Of a stretch of 64,000 bases of DNA, positions 42,918 through 52,300 are shown piece by piece (position 1 is the stretch's first letter; each line of letters starts with the position of its first letter). A program made the position numbers and the translations under genes. The stretch covers positions 1-64,000 of the forward strand of contig DATGHC010000067.1 of NCBI GenBank assembly GCA_035308165.1, in the 5' to 3' direction. Origin of the DNA: DASTCZ01 sp035308165 (GTDB lineage Bacteria; Acidobacteriota; Terriglobia; Acidiferrales; UBA7541). A model generated the notes under the pieces. The model saw only the letters and a program-made list of their open reading frames with translations. It did not search any database and had not been told where the DNA came from.

Positions 42918-45900
42918 TTACTGCCTGCCGGGAATATTCTTCGGTGGATTCTTCTGCAACTCCTGCTTGAGAGTTTCAACGGCCTTATCAAGCTGTGCGT
43001 CGCGTCCGGCAAGATCGTCGGGCGGAGTATTATCCACCCAAACATCGGCAGGGACGCCGTAGTTCTCGAGGTTGTAGCCCTCGATGTCCCACAGGCCGGT
43101 GCCCGGGGTGCGCACCATTTCGCCGTCAATCAACCGGTATGCGCCGGTGCCAATCACCGAGCTGTTGCTGTTTGTGCCGACCGTCTTGCCAAGCCCCAGG
43201 CGGCGAATACCGTCCGGGAAAACCTCGGCGTCGCTGAAGGAACGTTCATTCTCCATGACCACAATGGGCCCGAAGAATGCGCGTTGCGGCCGAGTGACAT
43301 AGGTCGAATCGCGGCCGCGGGTGAATTGATACTGGTGCTGTTCAAGGATTTCGAGCAGCTCCTGATCAATTCCACCGCCGCCATTGAAGCGCTGGTCAAT
43401 GATCAGCGCTTTCTTGAAATGGTTGTCGGAAAGATCGCGCTCAAACTTCGCAAGCGAGGGGGCATTCATGGCGCGAATGTGCAGGTAGCCGATTTCGCCG
43501 TTGGTCATTTTATCGACCAGGGCGGTCCGGTCAGCCACCCACTTTTCATATTGCAGAGTGGTGTTGGCCATGGCACTGACGGGCGTGATACGCACGGTCC
43601 AGGCACCATCGGCTGACGGGCGAGAGTTCACCAGGAACTCAAACTTGCGGCCTGAGGCCATGTTGTAATACTTCCAATAATTGTCGCCAGAATGGAGCAT
43701 CGCTCCATTTACAGCAATGATGAAGTTGCCGGAGGCAATCTTGATGAAATCGTGGTCGGCCGGCCCCCCCTTGTAAATGGTGGTCACTTTGTAGAAGCCC
43801 GAGGAATCCGGAACGATCTCAAATCCGGGATACCGCGTTTGCAATGCGTCGCGGTTCGGATCGCCGCCGCCGCTCATGCCGGTGTGCGATGCGTTCAGCT
43901 CACCAATCATTTGCAAGGTCACGTTTTGCAGCTCCTGACGGTCACCGACATCCGGCAGCAGAGCCTCGTAGACCTGTTTGTAGTGGTCCCAATCCACGCC
44001 GTTCATCTTTCCGTCGTAGAAGCGGTACTTCATGGTGCGCCAGGCCTCTTCAAAGATTTGCTTGCGCTCGGCCTTTTCGTCAACTTCGACGCGGACGGTG
44101 AAGTTTACGCGCCGGCGCGCGGTGGATGATTCACTTCCACCGGCAGCGGCTCCCGCAGTTGCGCCTCCTCCGCCTGCTGCGGCGCCTGCGCCACCCGTGG
44201 CTGCGGCAGCGCGAACGGACCAAATTCCATTTCGCTCCAGAAAATAAAGTGTGGCGCCGTCGCGCGAGAATTGAAGGCTTGAAATTCCCCCGGCACCTGC
44301 GCCTGCCGCTGCCGGTGGAGCATTTTCATCCTCCGCTGGCGGCGCGGATTGGGACAAGCGCCGCAATGCCGAGCCATCAGCCTGAATAACGTAAAGCGTG
44401 GGGGACGAGCGCCCTTCCACATCCACGGAGGCCACGAAGGCGTAGCTGCGGCTGTCGGGAGAGGGCACGACGGTCATGATGTTGTCCGTCAAATGGGTGA
44501 CTTGAGTGATGCGCCGGTCCATGCCGTTGAAATCAATCTTGGTTTCGGGTGGAGCTGCGGGAGCGCCGGCTCCTCCACCCCTTCCACCGCGACCGGCGGC
44601 GACCATGGCGCGGGCCTGATCTTCGGTGTCAACGTCGCGCGACATGGTGTCTGCATCCTCTTGCGCAAGCGACAAGCTGTAAATGGCGGCAACATTGGTG
44701 CGGAGGGTTGCGGATCCGCCCTGCACATATCCGCCCAGAAAGATCAGTTTCTTGCCATCCGGCGTGAAGCGCGGATCATAGCTACTGAATTGAAGTTCAT
44801 CGGGCATGCGGTGCTCTTCCCCGCCGGCTGCCGCGACGAAATAAACATGCTGACGCAGTTCGTGATCCGCCTTGGAGTATGCGATCCACATTCCATCCGG
44901 AGATACGGTCACGCCTGACATGCCGCTGGAATCATTGGTTGCCAGCGTGCGCATCTGACCCGATTCGGTGTTAACCAGATTGAGTTTGTGGTCTGAGGTG
45001 GTGTACAGGAAGGACTTGGAGTCAGGCATCCAGTTTATGGTGAGTTTTTCGGAGTCTGCGTCGGAGAGTTGCTTTGCTCCAGCGCCATCCGCGGTGGCGA
45101 CCCAGACCTCGGGCCGGCCAGTTTGATCGCTCACATAGGCGATCCATTTGCCGTCGAGCGACCAGCGCGGATCTGTTTCGCGGAAGTAGGAGTTGGTCAC
45201 GCGCGTGACATCGCCCCGGTCGGTGGCAACGGTAAAAACCTCACCGTGGGTGGAAATCACTGCGCGCAACGTGGAAGGAGAAAGGTCGTAGCTGTCTGTT
45301 TCTCCGTTGATGGTCAGGACGCGGAAGTTGTTGGATTTGTCGTCGGCGGAAATATCGACTTTCACTTCACTAGCGCGCCCACTGGCGACATCGAGTTTCC
45401 ACAAACCGAAATTTTCCTCGAAAACAATTACCTTGCCATCGGAGGAAATCGAAGGGAAAAACAGCGAGCCGTCGGTGAAGTGCGTCACCTGCGTAGGCGT
45501 GCCGCCGTTGTCAGAAATTTTGTAAAGATTGTAGGTGGATTTCCAAACCTTGGGATCGCCGGCCTTGGCCATTACATTCCGGTCAGAGACAAAATAGATC
45601 GTTCCATCGGGTGCGTATTGCGGCCAGGAATTGTAGGGCTTCATCTGGTCGTCCACATCCGTGTCCAGGATGCGCTTGTAGGTCCTGGCCTTGACGTCCA
45701 TCACCCAAAGGTCGGTCGCGCCGCTGCCGCGATAGTGCTTGCGCCACCAGATGGGCACGTGCCGGTTGAAAGCAAATTTCGATCCGTCGGCAGAGTAGCT
45801 GCCCCAGTAACCGGCATCGGTGGGCATGGTCTGTTCCAGCCCTCCGTCGATGGAAACCTGAAATAGATTCGCTTGCCCGGGGAATCCGCTGCCGCGCGGC

Positions 45901-46277
45901 GACGTGAAAATGACATACTTGGAATCGCGCGACCAGCCCACGACGGTGTCCGGTGATGAATTAAACGTAAGCTGCCTGGCTTCGCCGCCTTCCGAAGGGA
46001 TTACAAAGACATCGTTATTGCCGTAGCGGTCGGAGGAAAAAGCGATCCACTTGCCGTCCGGTGAAAAACGCGGGAACTCATCATGTGAAGCATTCACGGT
46101 CAGCCGGCGCGGATTTGAGCCGTCCTCGTTCACCACCCAAATGCTGCCGAGGTAGCCAAAAACAATTTTGCCGTTGTGGTAGTCCGGCGTGCGCGGGATA
46201 TGAATTGTTTTCGACCAGCCCGCGGATGCAGCAAACGAGAGAAGCAACGACAAAACCAGCGCGATGCGCTTGTTCAC
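42918..46277 (-). CDS. Tricorn-type S41 serine protease with N-terminal propellers, secreted
   Basis: 1119 residues from GTG 46277, preceded by AGGAGG at ideal spacing and followed by a signal peptide (IALVLSLLLSFAASAGWS). Residues up to about 690 carry WD40/PD40-type beta-propeller repeats (DEFPRFSPDGKWIAFSSDRYGNNDVF; WSLDGKWIAYVSDQTGRPEVW). Then come the C1 helical domain, a PDZ domain and the S41 protease core. Catalytic residues match tricorn: H798 in NASHTG and S1015-D1016 in ERSFSDAEVFP. Two Gly/Ala/Pro-rich inserts (around 565-580 and 690-730) look like flexible linkers. Likely a periplasmic peptidase acting on oligopeptides. Confidence 0.93.
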   Translation of the reverse strand: MNKRIALVLSLLLSFAASAGWSKTIHIPRTPDYHNGKIVFGYLGSIWVVNEDGSNPRRLTVNASHDEFPRFSPDGKWIAFSSDRYGNNDVFVIPSEGGEARQLTFNSSPDTVVGWSRDSKYVIFTSPRGSGFPGQANLFQVSIDGGLEQTMPTDAGYWGSYSADGSKFAFNRHVPIWWRKHYRGSGATDLWVMDVKARTYKRILDTDVDDQMKPYNSWPQYAPDGTIYFVSDRNVMAKAGDPKVWKSTYNLYKISDNGGTPTQVTHFTDGSLFFPSISSDGKVIVFEENFGLWKLDVASGRASEVKVDISADDKSNNFRVLTINGETDSYDLSPSTLRAVISTHGEVFTVATDRGDVTRVTNSYFRETDPRWSLDGKWIAYVSDQTGRPEVWVATADGAGAKQLSDADSEKLTINWMPDSKSFLYTTSDHKLNLVNTESGQMRTLATNDSSGMSGVTVSPDGMWIAYSKADHELRQHVYFVAAAGGEEHRMPDELQFSSYDPRFTPDGKKLIFLGGYVQGGSATLRTNVAAIYSLSLAQEDADTMSRDVDTEDQARAMVAAGRGGRGGGAGAPAAPPETKIDFNGMDRRITQVTHLTDNIMTVVPSPDSRSYAFVASVDVEGRSSPTLYVIQADGSALRRLSQSAPPAEDENAPPAAAGAGAGGISSLQFSRDGATLYFLERNGIWSVRAAAATGGAGAAAGGGGATAGAAAGGSESSTARRRVNFTVRVEVDEKAERKQIFEEAWRTMKYRFYDGKMNGVDWDHYKQVYEALLPDVGDRQELQNVTLQMIGELNASHTGMSGGGDPNRDALQTRYPGFEIVPDSSGFYKVTTIYKGGPADHDFIKIASGNFIIAVNGAMLHSGDNYWKYYNMASGRKFEFLVNSRPSADGAWTVRITPVSAMANTTLQYEKWVADRTALVDKMTNGEIGYLHIRAMNAPSLAKFERDLSDNHFKKALIIDQRFNGGGGIDQELLEILEQHQYQFTRGRDSTYVTRPQRAFFGPIVVMENERSFSDAEVFPDGIRRLGLGKTVGTNSNSSVIGTGAYRLIDGEMVRTPGTGLWDIEGYNLENYGVPADVWVDNTPPDDLAGRDAQLDKAVETLKQELQKNPPKNIPGRQ

Positions 46278-46437
46278 GTGAACCTCCTGAAATGTGGAAA
46301 AAGATGGCAACCATGTACCCGGGAATCACGGCAAAGCCGTCCCCTGTGTCCGGGTAAATTCCTTCTCCTGTAGAGACGCGCAGCCGCGCGCGCGGGTTTC
46401 AACTGGTGGATGCGGGCCCAGGGGCCGAATTCCAGCT

Positions 46438-46944
46438 TCAGCCTTTGGCGAGCGAGGCTATGTGTTTGGCGAGCTTTTCAATGTCCTCGGATTTGTGAAC
46501 CAGATCAAGAGAGAGCACTTTTGTGGAATCGGTTTTCTCCACTTCCAGTTTCAAATCTTCGGCCATCTTGGCCAGCTGGGCGACGTTCTGACGCATATCC
46601 TTCTGAGCTTCGGTGAGAGACATTCGAGGTACTGCGAGTGGATTGGTCTTGCCATCATTGGGCTTGTTCGAGGGCGAGGGCGGCATGCCATCTCCGGTTT
46701 GAGATTGGCCCGACCCCATTCCAGGTCCGGTGCCATTGGCCCCTGGATTCCCATTGCCGGAGGTAATATCGCGGCTTCCCATCCCGCTCCCGATTCCCGG
46801 CCCGTGCATGGGGACTGGTTTATTGGAAGGCGGCGGGTTTTGACTGGGAACTCCGTCGGCCGTCACAAATCGTGCGGCGAGAAGGGCCAACGCACTCCCG
46901 GGAATAATTCTAAGAAAACTCCTGCGTGAATTCTCTGAAATCAT
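46438..46944 (-). CDS. Small Tat-signal protein with Gly-rich linker and helical tail
   Basis: 168 residues from ATG 46944. The N-terminus SRRSFLRIIPGSALALLAARF is a twin-arginine-type signal. A Gly/Asn/Pro-rich low-complexity region (about 30-105) is followed by a helical segment (110-165, LTEAQKDMRQNVAQLAKMAEDLKLEVEK). No known domain. It is probably exported in folded form or by mimicry of the Tat route. Role unknown; no clear operon partner. Confidence 0.7.
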   Translation of the reverse strand: MISENSRRSFLRIIPGSALALLAARFVTADGVPSQNPPPSNKPVPMHGPGIGSGMGSRDITSGNGNPGANGTGPGMGSGQSQTGDGMPPSPSNKPNDGKTNPLAVPRMSLTEAQKDMRQNVAQLAKMAEDLKLEVEKTDSTKVLSLDLVHKSEDIEKLAKHIASLAKG

Positions 46945-47040
46945 ACCCACCCCCAACCGGCCCGCCGTGTCCGTTAGTGCTTGGGTGGCGGCGTCTGGCC
47001 GGATGCTATAGACTTATCCCGCCTATAACGTCCTTATTGT

Positions 47041-47922
47041 ATGACCAATCTCCTCTCCCGATGGACAGAATTTGGAGCGCCGGGGTTACGCATAGCCGGC
47101 ACGCTGCTGCTGGCAATTCTTGTAATCCGGCTGCTGAAATCATTCACAAAGAGGCTGGTGCAAAAAGCCGGGGCGGAATCAACGGGGCGCGCCGAGCGAA
47201 TGCGCGAGCAACAAACTCAAACGTTCGCGGGAATACTTTATAGCGGCGGGATGGGTCTGATTGTTCTGGTGGCAATTCTGATGACTCTGTCGGAATTGCA
47301 TTTCGACATCAGGCCGGTTGCCGCCGCAGCGGGATTGGCCAGCCTGGCGCTGGGAATCGGCGCGCAGAGCCTGGTGCACGATGTCATCAACGGCTTCTTC
47401 ATCGTATTTGAAGATCAATTCGTGGTGGGCGATACAGTGCGAATTGGGGAGGTCTTGGGGCGCGTGGAACACATTACGCTTCGGCGAACGGTTCTGCGGG
47501 ATCCGCAAGGGGCGATCATTACGATGCCCAACGGGCAGATTCAACAGGTGGCCAATTTGAGCCGGGATTGGGCGCAGGTTTTCCTGGGCATCACGGTCGC
47601 GCCCGATGCTCCGTTGAATCCTCCTCTCGCCGCTCTGGATCGTGCCGCCGCGGCGTTTCGGGCTGATGCGGCTTGGTCCGCGGCGCTTGTGGATGGTCCT
47701 CGCGTGCTGGGAGTGGACTCTTTGGGGCCCAGCGGCGCAAAGCTTCTGGTGCAGGTCCGCACGGCGCCAAACCGTCAGGACGACGTGGCGCGCGAACTGC
47801 GGCGACGGATCAGCGCACAATTTGAAAAGGAAGGAATTCGCACCAGCGGCGTACAACAAGTCGAGGTGCGTTATTCGGAAAAATCAGAAAAGGAGAACTC
47901 AAATGGGCCAAGTGAGTCATGA
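47041..47922 (+). CDS. Small-conductance mechanosensitive channel (MscS family)
   Basis: 293 residues. One membrane helix near 15-30 and further helices at about 70-125 lead into the MscS pore and beta domain: GLASLALGIGAQSLVHDVINGFFI, DQFVVGDTVRIGEVLGRVEHITLRRTVLRDPQG and AIITMPNGQI. The C-terminal alpha/beta domain follows. It releases solutes on hypo-osmotic shock. No strong Shine-Dalgarno sequence at the ATG. Its 3' end overlaps the next gene by 20 bases. Confidence 0.92.
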   Translation: MTNLLSRWTEFGAPGLRIAGTLLLAILVIRLLKSFTKRLVQKAGAESTGRAERMREQQTQTFAGILYSGGMGLIVLVAILMTLSELHFDIRPVAAAAGLASLALGIGAQSLVHDVINGFFIVFEDQFVVGDTVRIGEVLGRVEHITLRRTVLRDPQGAIITMPNGQIQQVANLSRDWAQVFLGITVAPDAPLNPPLAALDRAAAAFRADAAWSAALVDGPRVLGVDSLGPSGAKLLVQVRTAPNRQDDVARELRRRISAQFEKEGIRTSGVQQVEVRYSEKSEKENSNGPSES

Positions 47923-48364
47923 ACAAGCAGACCTGCTTTTGAAGCTTTATGATTTGCGCCGTGAGGCGAAATTGCGCGAGGCGCGTTCGTGGTACATGGC
48001 GGATTTCCAAGCCAACTCACCCGAGGAACTATTGCAGAAATATCCTCCGAACAGCAGCCAAAACGCACAAATGCGAATGGTAATCGGCTACTGGGAAATG
48101 GCCTGCGGCTTCGTGAATCGAGGGCTGATTGACGACGAAATGTTTTTTGAGAGCAACGGCGAATTCTGGTTTGTGTACGAAAAGATCCGGCCGATCCTGC
48201 CGGGACTGCGGGCAATGTTCGGCAATCCCATAGCGTTCAAACATCTGGAAGCGGCGGCCGGACGCCTGGAACAACACTGGAACCGGGTCGCGCCGGGAAT
48301 GGCCGAATACCACCGGAAGCGGTTGGCGCAAATGCGCGAGCAGGCCGCTAAGGCAGCTCATTAA
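47903..48364 (+). CDS. Small cytosolic protein of unknown function
   Basis: 153 residues from ATG 47903, supported by AAAAGGAGA and overlapping the mscS 3' end by 20 bases in another frame, so the two are translationally linked. Predicted mostly helical, aromatic-rich (ARSWYMADFQANSPEELLQKYPPN; GYWEMACGFVNRGLIDDEMFF; FWFVYEKIRPILPGL). It resembles uncharacterised DUF4760-like proteins, but I am not sure. No signal peptide. Confidence 0.75.
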   Translation: MGQVSHEQADLLLKLYDLRREAKLREARSWYMADFQANSPEELLQKYPPNSSQNAQMRMVIGYWEMACGFVNRGLIDDEMFFESNGEFWFVYEKIRPILPGLRAMFGNPIAFKHLEAAAGRLEQHWNRVAPGMAEYHRKRLAQMREQAAKAAH

Positions 48365-48379
48365 GACTCATGACGAGGG

Positions 48380-49333
48380 TTACGGCGTAACCGGCTGCGC
48401 GACTTGGAGTTGGGTGTTGACGCCCTGCTGGGCCATTTCGACCCGGTTGCGTCCATTCCCCTTGGCCTGATAGAGGGCCTTGTCCGCCGCGCGAACGAGA
48501 GCATCAGCGGTCATTCCGGACGCACCGGTGCTTGTGGCGGCGCCCAAGCTGATGGTGACGGAGAGTGTGCCTTCCGACGTGACGAATTGGCTCCCGCGAA
48601 ACGCTTGCAGAAGATGCTCGGCGCAGGCCAGCAGGTTGGGTGTGTCGCACCCTGGGAGCACGACCAAAAACTCCTCGCCGCCATATCGTCCGACGGAGTC
48701 ATAAGGACGAACTCCAGCCGCCAGGCGGGCCGCCGCCTCGCATAACACGGAATCCCCCGCCCCATGGCCGAGCGTATCGTTGACGGCCTTGAAGTGATCG
48801 AGATCGCCCAACAGGACACCACATGATCCACCGTCGCGTTGGGAACGTGCCAGCTCCCGCCGCAAAGTATCCACGATGGACGCGCGGTTCGACAATCGAG
48901 TAAGCTCATCGTGAGTGGCCCGGAATTGTGCAACCTCATGAGCGGCCACCAGTTTGTCCTCAAGCTCCAGGATGCGCACACCCACGCGGAGCCTGGCATT
49001 CAATTCTTGCGGGTAGAACGGTTTGGTCAGGTAGTCGTCGGCACCCGCTTGGAGCCCGCTGACGACATCCTGTTTTTCCTCACGGGAGGTCACCAGGAGA
49101 AGGTATGCGTAGGGGCGCCCTACGCGCTTGCGCATTTTGTTGCAAACCTCCGGACCAGACATTCCAGGCATCATCCAATCAAGCACGGCCAACCGTGGCG
49201 CATCATCGCCCTGAAGCAATTCCCAGGCGTGTTTGCCGTCGCATGCAACCACAACCTCGTGCCCCCATTGAGGCAGAAGCCGCTCGAGGAGCAAGCGGGC
49301 AATGGCATTGTCATCGGCGACAAGAATTTTCAA
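48380..49333 (-). CDS. Response regulator with GGDEF output (diguanylate cyclase)
   Basis: 317 residues from TTG 49333, chosen because AGGAGG sits 7 bases upstream, the receiver begins there (KILVADDN), and the TTG overlaps the kinase stop (TTGA). Receiver: D52 in AVLDWMMPG and Lys in TKPF. GGDEF domain: intact active site GGEEF at 218-222 and an inhibitory-site RxxD (R209-D212) five residues before it. It makes cyclic-di-GMP from two GTP, with expected phospho-activation and product inhibition. Last gene of the receptor-YfiR-kinase operon, so the hybrid kinase is its likely phosphodonor. Confidence 0.95.
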   Translation of the reverse strand: MKILVADDNAIARLLLERLLPQWGHEVVVACDGKHAWELLQGDDAPRLAVLDWMMPGMSGPEVCNKMRKRVGRPYAYLLLVTSREEKQDVVSGLQAGADDYLTKPFYPQELNARLRVGVRILELEDKLVAAHEVAQFRATHDELTRLSNRASIVDTLRRELARSQRDGGSCGVLLGDLDHFKAVNDTLGHGAGDSVLCEAAARLAAGVRPYDSVGRYGGEEFLVVLPGCDTPNLLACAEHLLQAFRGSQFVTSEGTLSVTISLGAATSTGASGMTADALVRAADKALYQAKGNGRNRVEMAQQGVNTQLQVAQPVTP

Positions 49334-52300
49334 TGGGTCACCTCCTGGCAAACGGCCACGAGTTCCGGCCTCAACTTCTCCCATTCCCCGATGAGGTCGG
49401 CGAAGTCCAGTTTGGCCCCGTCCATTTCGCCGCGGCCACCGCGCACTTCGAGTTTCCTGGCCATGGTGGCCAGCGCCTTCGCACCCAAACTGGCGGCGCT
49501 GCCTTTCAGAGAATGGGCGGCATTTTCAAGGCGTGCGGCAGCGCCGGCCTCCAAGGCCGCGCGGATTTCCTGGAGTTGGTTTGGCGTATCATCCAAAAAC
49601 AGCCGAACAAGATCGGCAATGAGTTCATCATTTCCCTGGAGGCGTTCCCGAAGCTCCATCTTGTCAAAGGAAGGTTCTTGATTACGTGAAAGTGGTGCAA
49701 CCCGGTTAATTTCTTTCATAAGTTCCTTTAATGATATGGGTTTTGAAACATAACCATCCATTCCGGATTCCAGGCAGCGCTCACGGTCGCCAACCATGGC
49801 GTGCGCGGTCATGGCGATGATGGGGATATGATGATTGGTTCCCGCCTCGCGCAACCGAATTTCAGCAGTCGCCTCAAGACCATCCATCTCCGGCATTTGC
49901 ACATCCATCAGCACGGCGTCAAAACCCTTGAAGACGTCTTTCGCCAAGCGCTCCACGGCCTCGCGGCCATTGTTCGCGACGACTACCGTGTGTCCCTGCT
50001 TCTCCAACAAGCGGACGGCCAGCTGCTGATTTACTTTGTTGTCTTCAGCTAACAAGAATCGCCTGGACGGTTGCCCGCGGAGTGGAACGACGCCGGATTG
50101 ATCGACAATGGCCAACTTTGCCGTTGGGGGAGTGTGAGCCAAGGAGTTCAAAATCGCATCCAGCAAATCGGATTGGTTCATGGGCTTCACCAAAGTGGCG
50201 GCGACGCCGAGCTCCCGGCATCGTTTCATGTCGCCTGGCGCCAAATTTGACGTCAGCATCATGATGGTCGAGCCCGCCAGGCCGGGCCGCGTGCGAATCT
50301 CCTTGGCCACAGCGAAGCCATCCATGCCGGGCATCTGCGCGTCCAGCAGAACCAGAGGGTAAGGATGATGATTTTCAAGTGCTGCCTCCAGCATGGACAG
50401 CGCAACCGACCCGCCATCCGCAGTTTCCGGAGTCATCCGCCAATTGGTGAGCATGTGAGAGAGAATCCTGCGGTTGGTGTCGTTGTCATCCACCACCAAA
50501 ACGTGGATGCCCTTCACGTTTTCCAGGTCGAGAGGCGCGTTCCCTTCCACGGCCTTTCCAAGGCCAAAGCATGCAGTGAAGTAGAATGTGCTTCCCTTCC
50601 CAAGTTCGCTGCGCACCCAAAAGCGGCCGCCCATCAATTCAACCAGCCGCATGGAAATGCTTAGCCCCAGGCCCGTTCCGCCATAACGGCGAGTGGTGGA
50701 GCCATCGGCCTGGATGAAAGGCTCGAAAATAGTTTTCAGTTTTTCAGAAGGAATTCCGATTCCGGTGTCCCACACGGCAAATTGGAGCTTGGCTACATCA
50801 GGCTGGGATTCTTCAACCGTGACATCCACGCCTACTTCGCCGTGCTCGGTAAACTTAATGGCATTGCCGACCAGGTTGACAAGGACCTGACGCAGACGCG
50901 TTGAATCACCCATCACATGCTCGGGAACTTCAGGGGCAATGTCCACCAAGAGCTCGATTCCCTGTTTGTGGGCGCGATTGGCCAAGGTCTTGATGGTGTC
51001 GCGCATGGCAAGGCGAAGCGCAAATGGCGCGGATTCCAGATCGAGCTTGCCGGCTTCGATTTTTGAAAAGTCCAGGATGTCATTAATGACGCGGAGCAGA
51101 CTATCTGCCGAGGATTTCACCATTTGCAGATATTCGCGCTGCTCGGGATCGAGCTTGGTGTCGAGGGCCAGTTCCGCCATGCCGAGTATGCCGTTCATGG
51201 GCGTGCGGATTTCGTGACTCATGTTGGCCAGGAATTCGCTCTTAGCGCGGTTGGCGGCTTCGGCCATCTCCTTGGCGCGAAGCAGTTCCGCTTCGATGCG
51301 CTTGCGCATGACGAATTGGCCGATTTGACTGCCAAGGGACTTGAAGACCGCCAGCAGAGCGGCATCTGGCTTGATCGGATCGCGCTTAAACAGTTGGATC
51401 ACGCCATTCACCTGGTCCTCAGAGGCAATCGGAAAGGCTAGCGTGGAATGCAAACCCGCCCCCAGAGCGCGGGCCTCCTCGAGGAGATTGTCATTTTGGC
51501 GCAAGTCCCGAATCCAATTGGTGGTACCTGAATTCCAAACCTTGCCGAGGAGACCCGCGCCTGACAGGATCGAGAAGGCGCCGGCCTCACGCACAAACTC
51601 CGCATACAGCGGGTCTGAAACGTGAAACGATTGAGTCAAATGCAGCTGGGGCGTGGACTCCTCCACTTCCCAGAACAGGCCTACCTCCCAGCCGAGGCCC
51701 TGGCAAAAATGCTTCAGAATCCGTAGGGCCGCTTCCCCTTGGGAAGGTGAATCGGCGAGAATCTGAGACACCCCGTTATGGATTAGCTGCCTCTCTTCGG
51801 ATGCTTTCCGGTCTGAAATGTTGCGGGCGGTGGTGGTGAAAGAAGTGGTTGCGTTAATGTGAATCGCGGTTACCGATATATCCGCGGGGATTTCAGTGCC
51901 ATCGGAATGCAACATCATAATTTCGGCGTGCTTCCCAACAAAATCCGATTTCCCGGTCGAACGATAATTCTCCATGTCGCTCTGGACCGCAGACCGGATT
52001 CGCTCGGGAATGATCAATTCGATGAAGGATTTGCCAAGTACTTGCTCGCGGCGGAACCCGATCATTTTTTCCATTGCCGGATTGAATCCGGTGAAAAGGC
52101 CCTGGGCATCAACGGTCATGATTCCGTCTAGCGAAGCCTCTTGATATGCGATTCTGCGTGCTTCGCTGACTTGAAGTGCCTCTTGCGCCTTGAGGCGTTC
52201 AGTGACATCCGCATAGATGCAGAATGATCCTTCCACCAGTCCATTGATGAGAAGTGGAACGACGAAAATTTCGACGTCTTTGATGGCCCCGTCCTTGCAA

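Noticed and set aside
45069..45866. 265-codon frame antisense to the tricorn-type gene
   Set aside because: Shadow frame; the opposite strand has strong propeller repeats.
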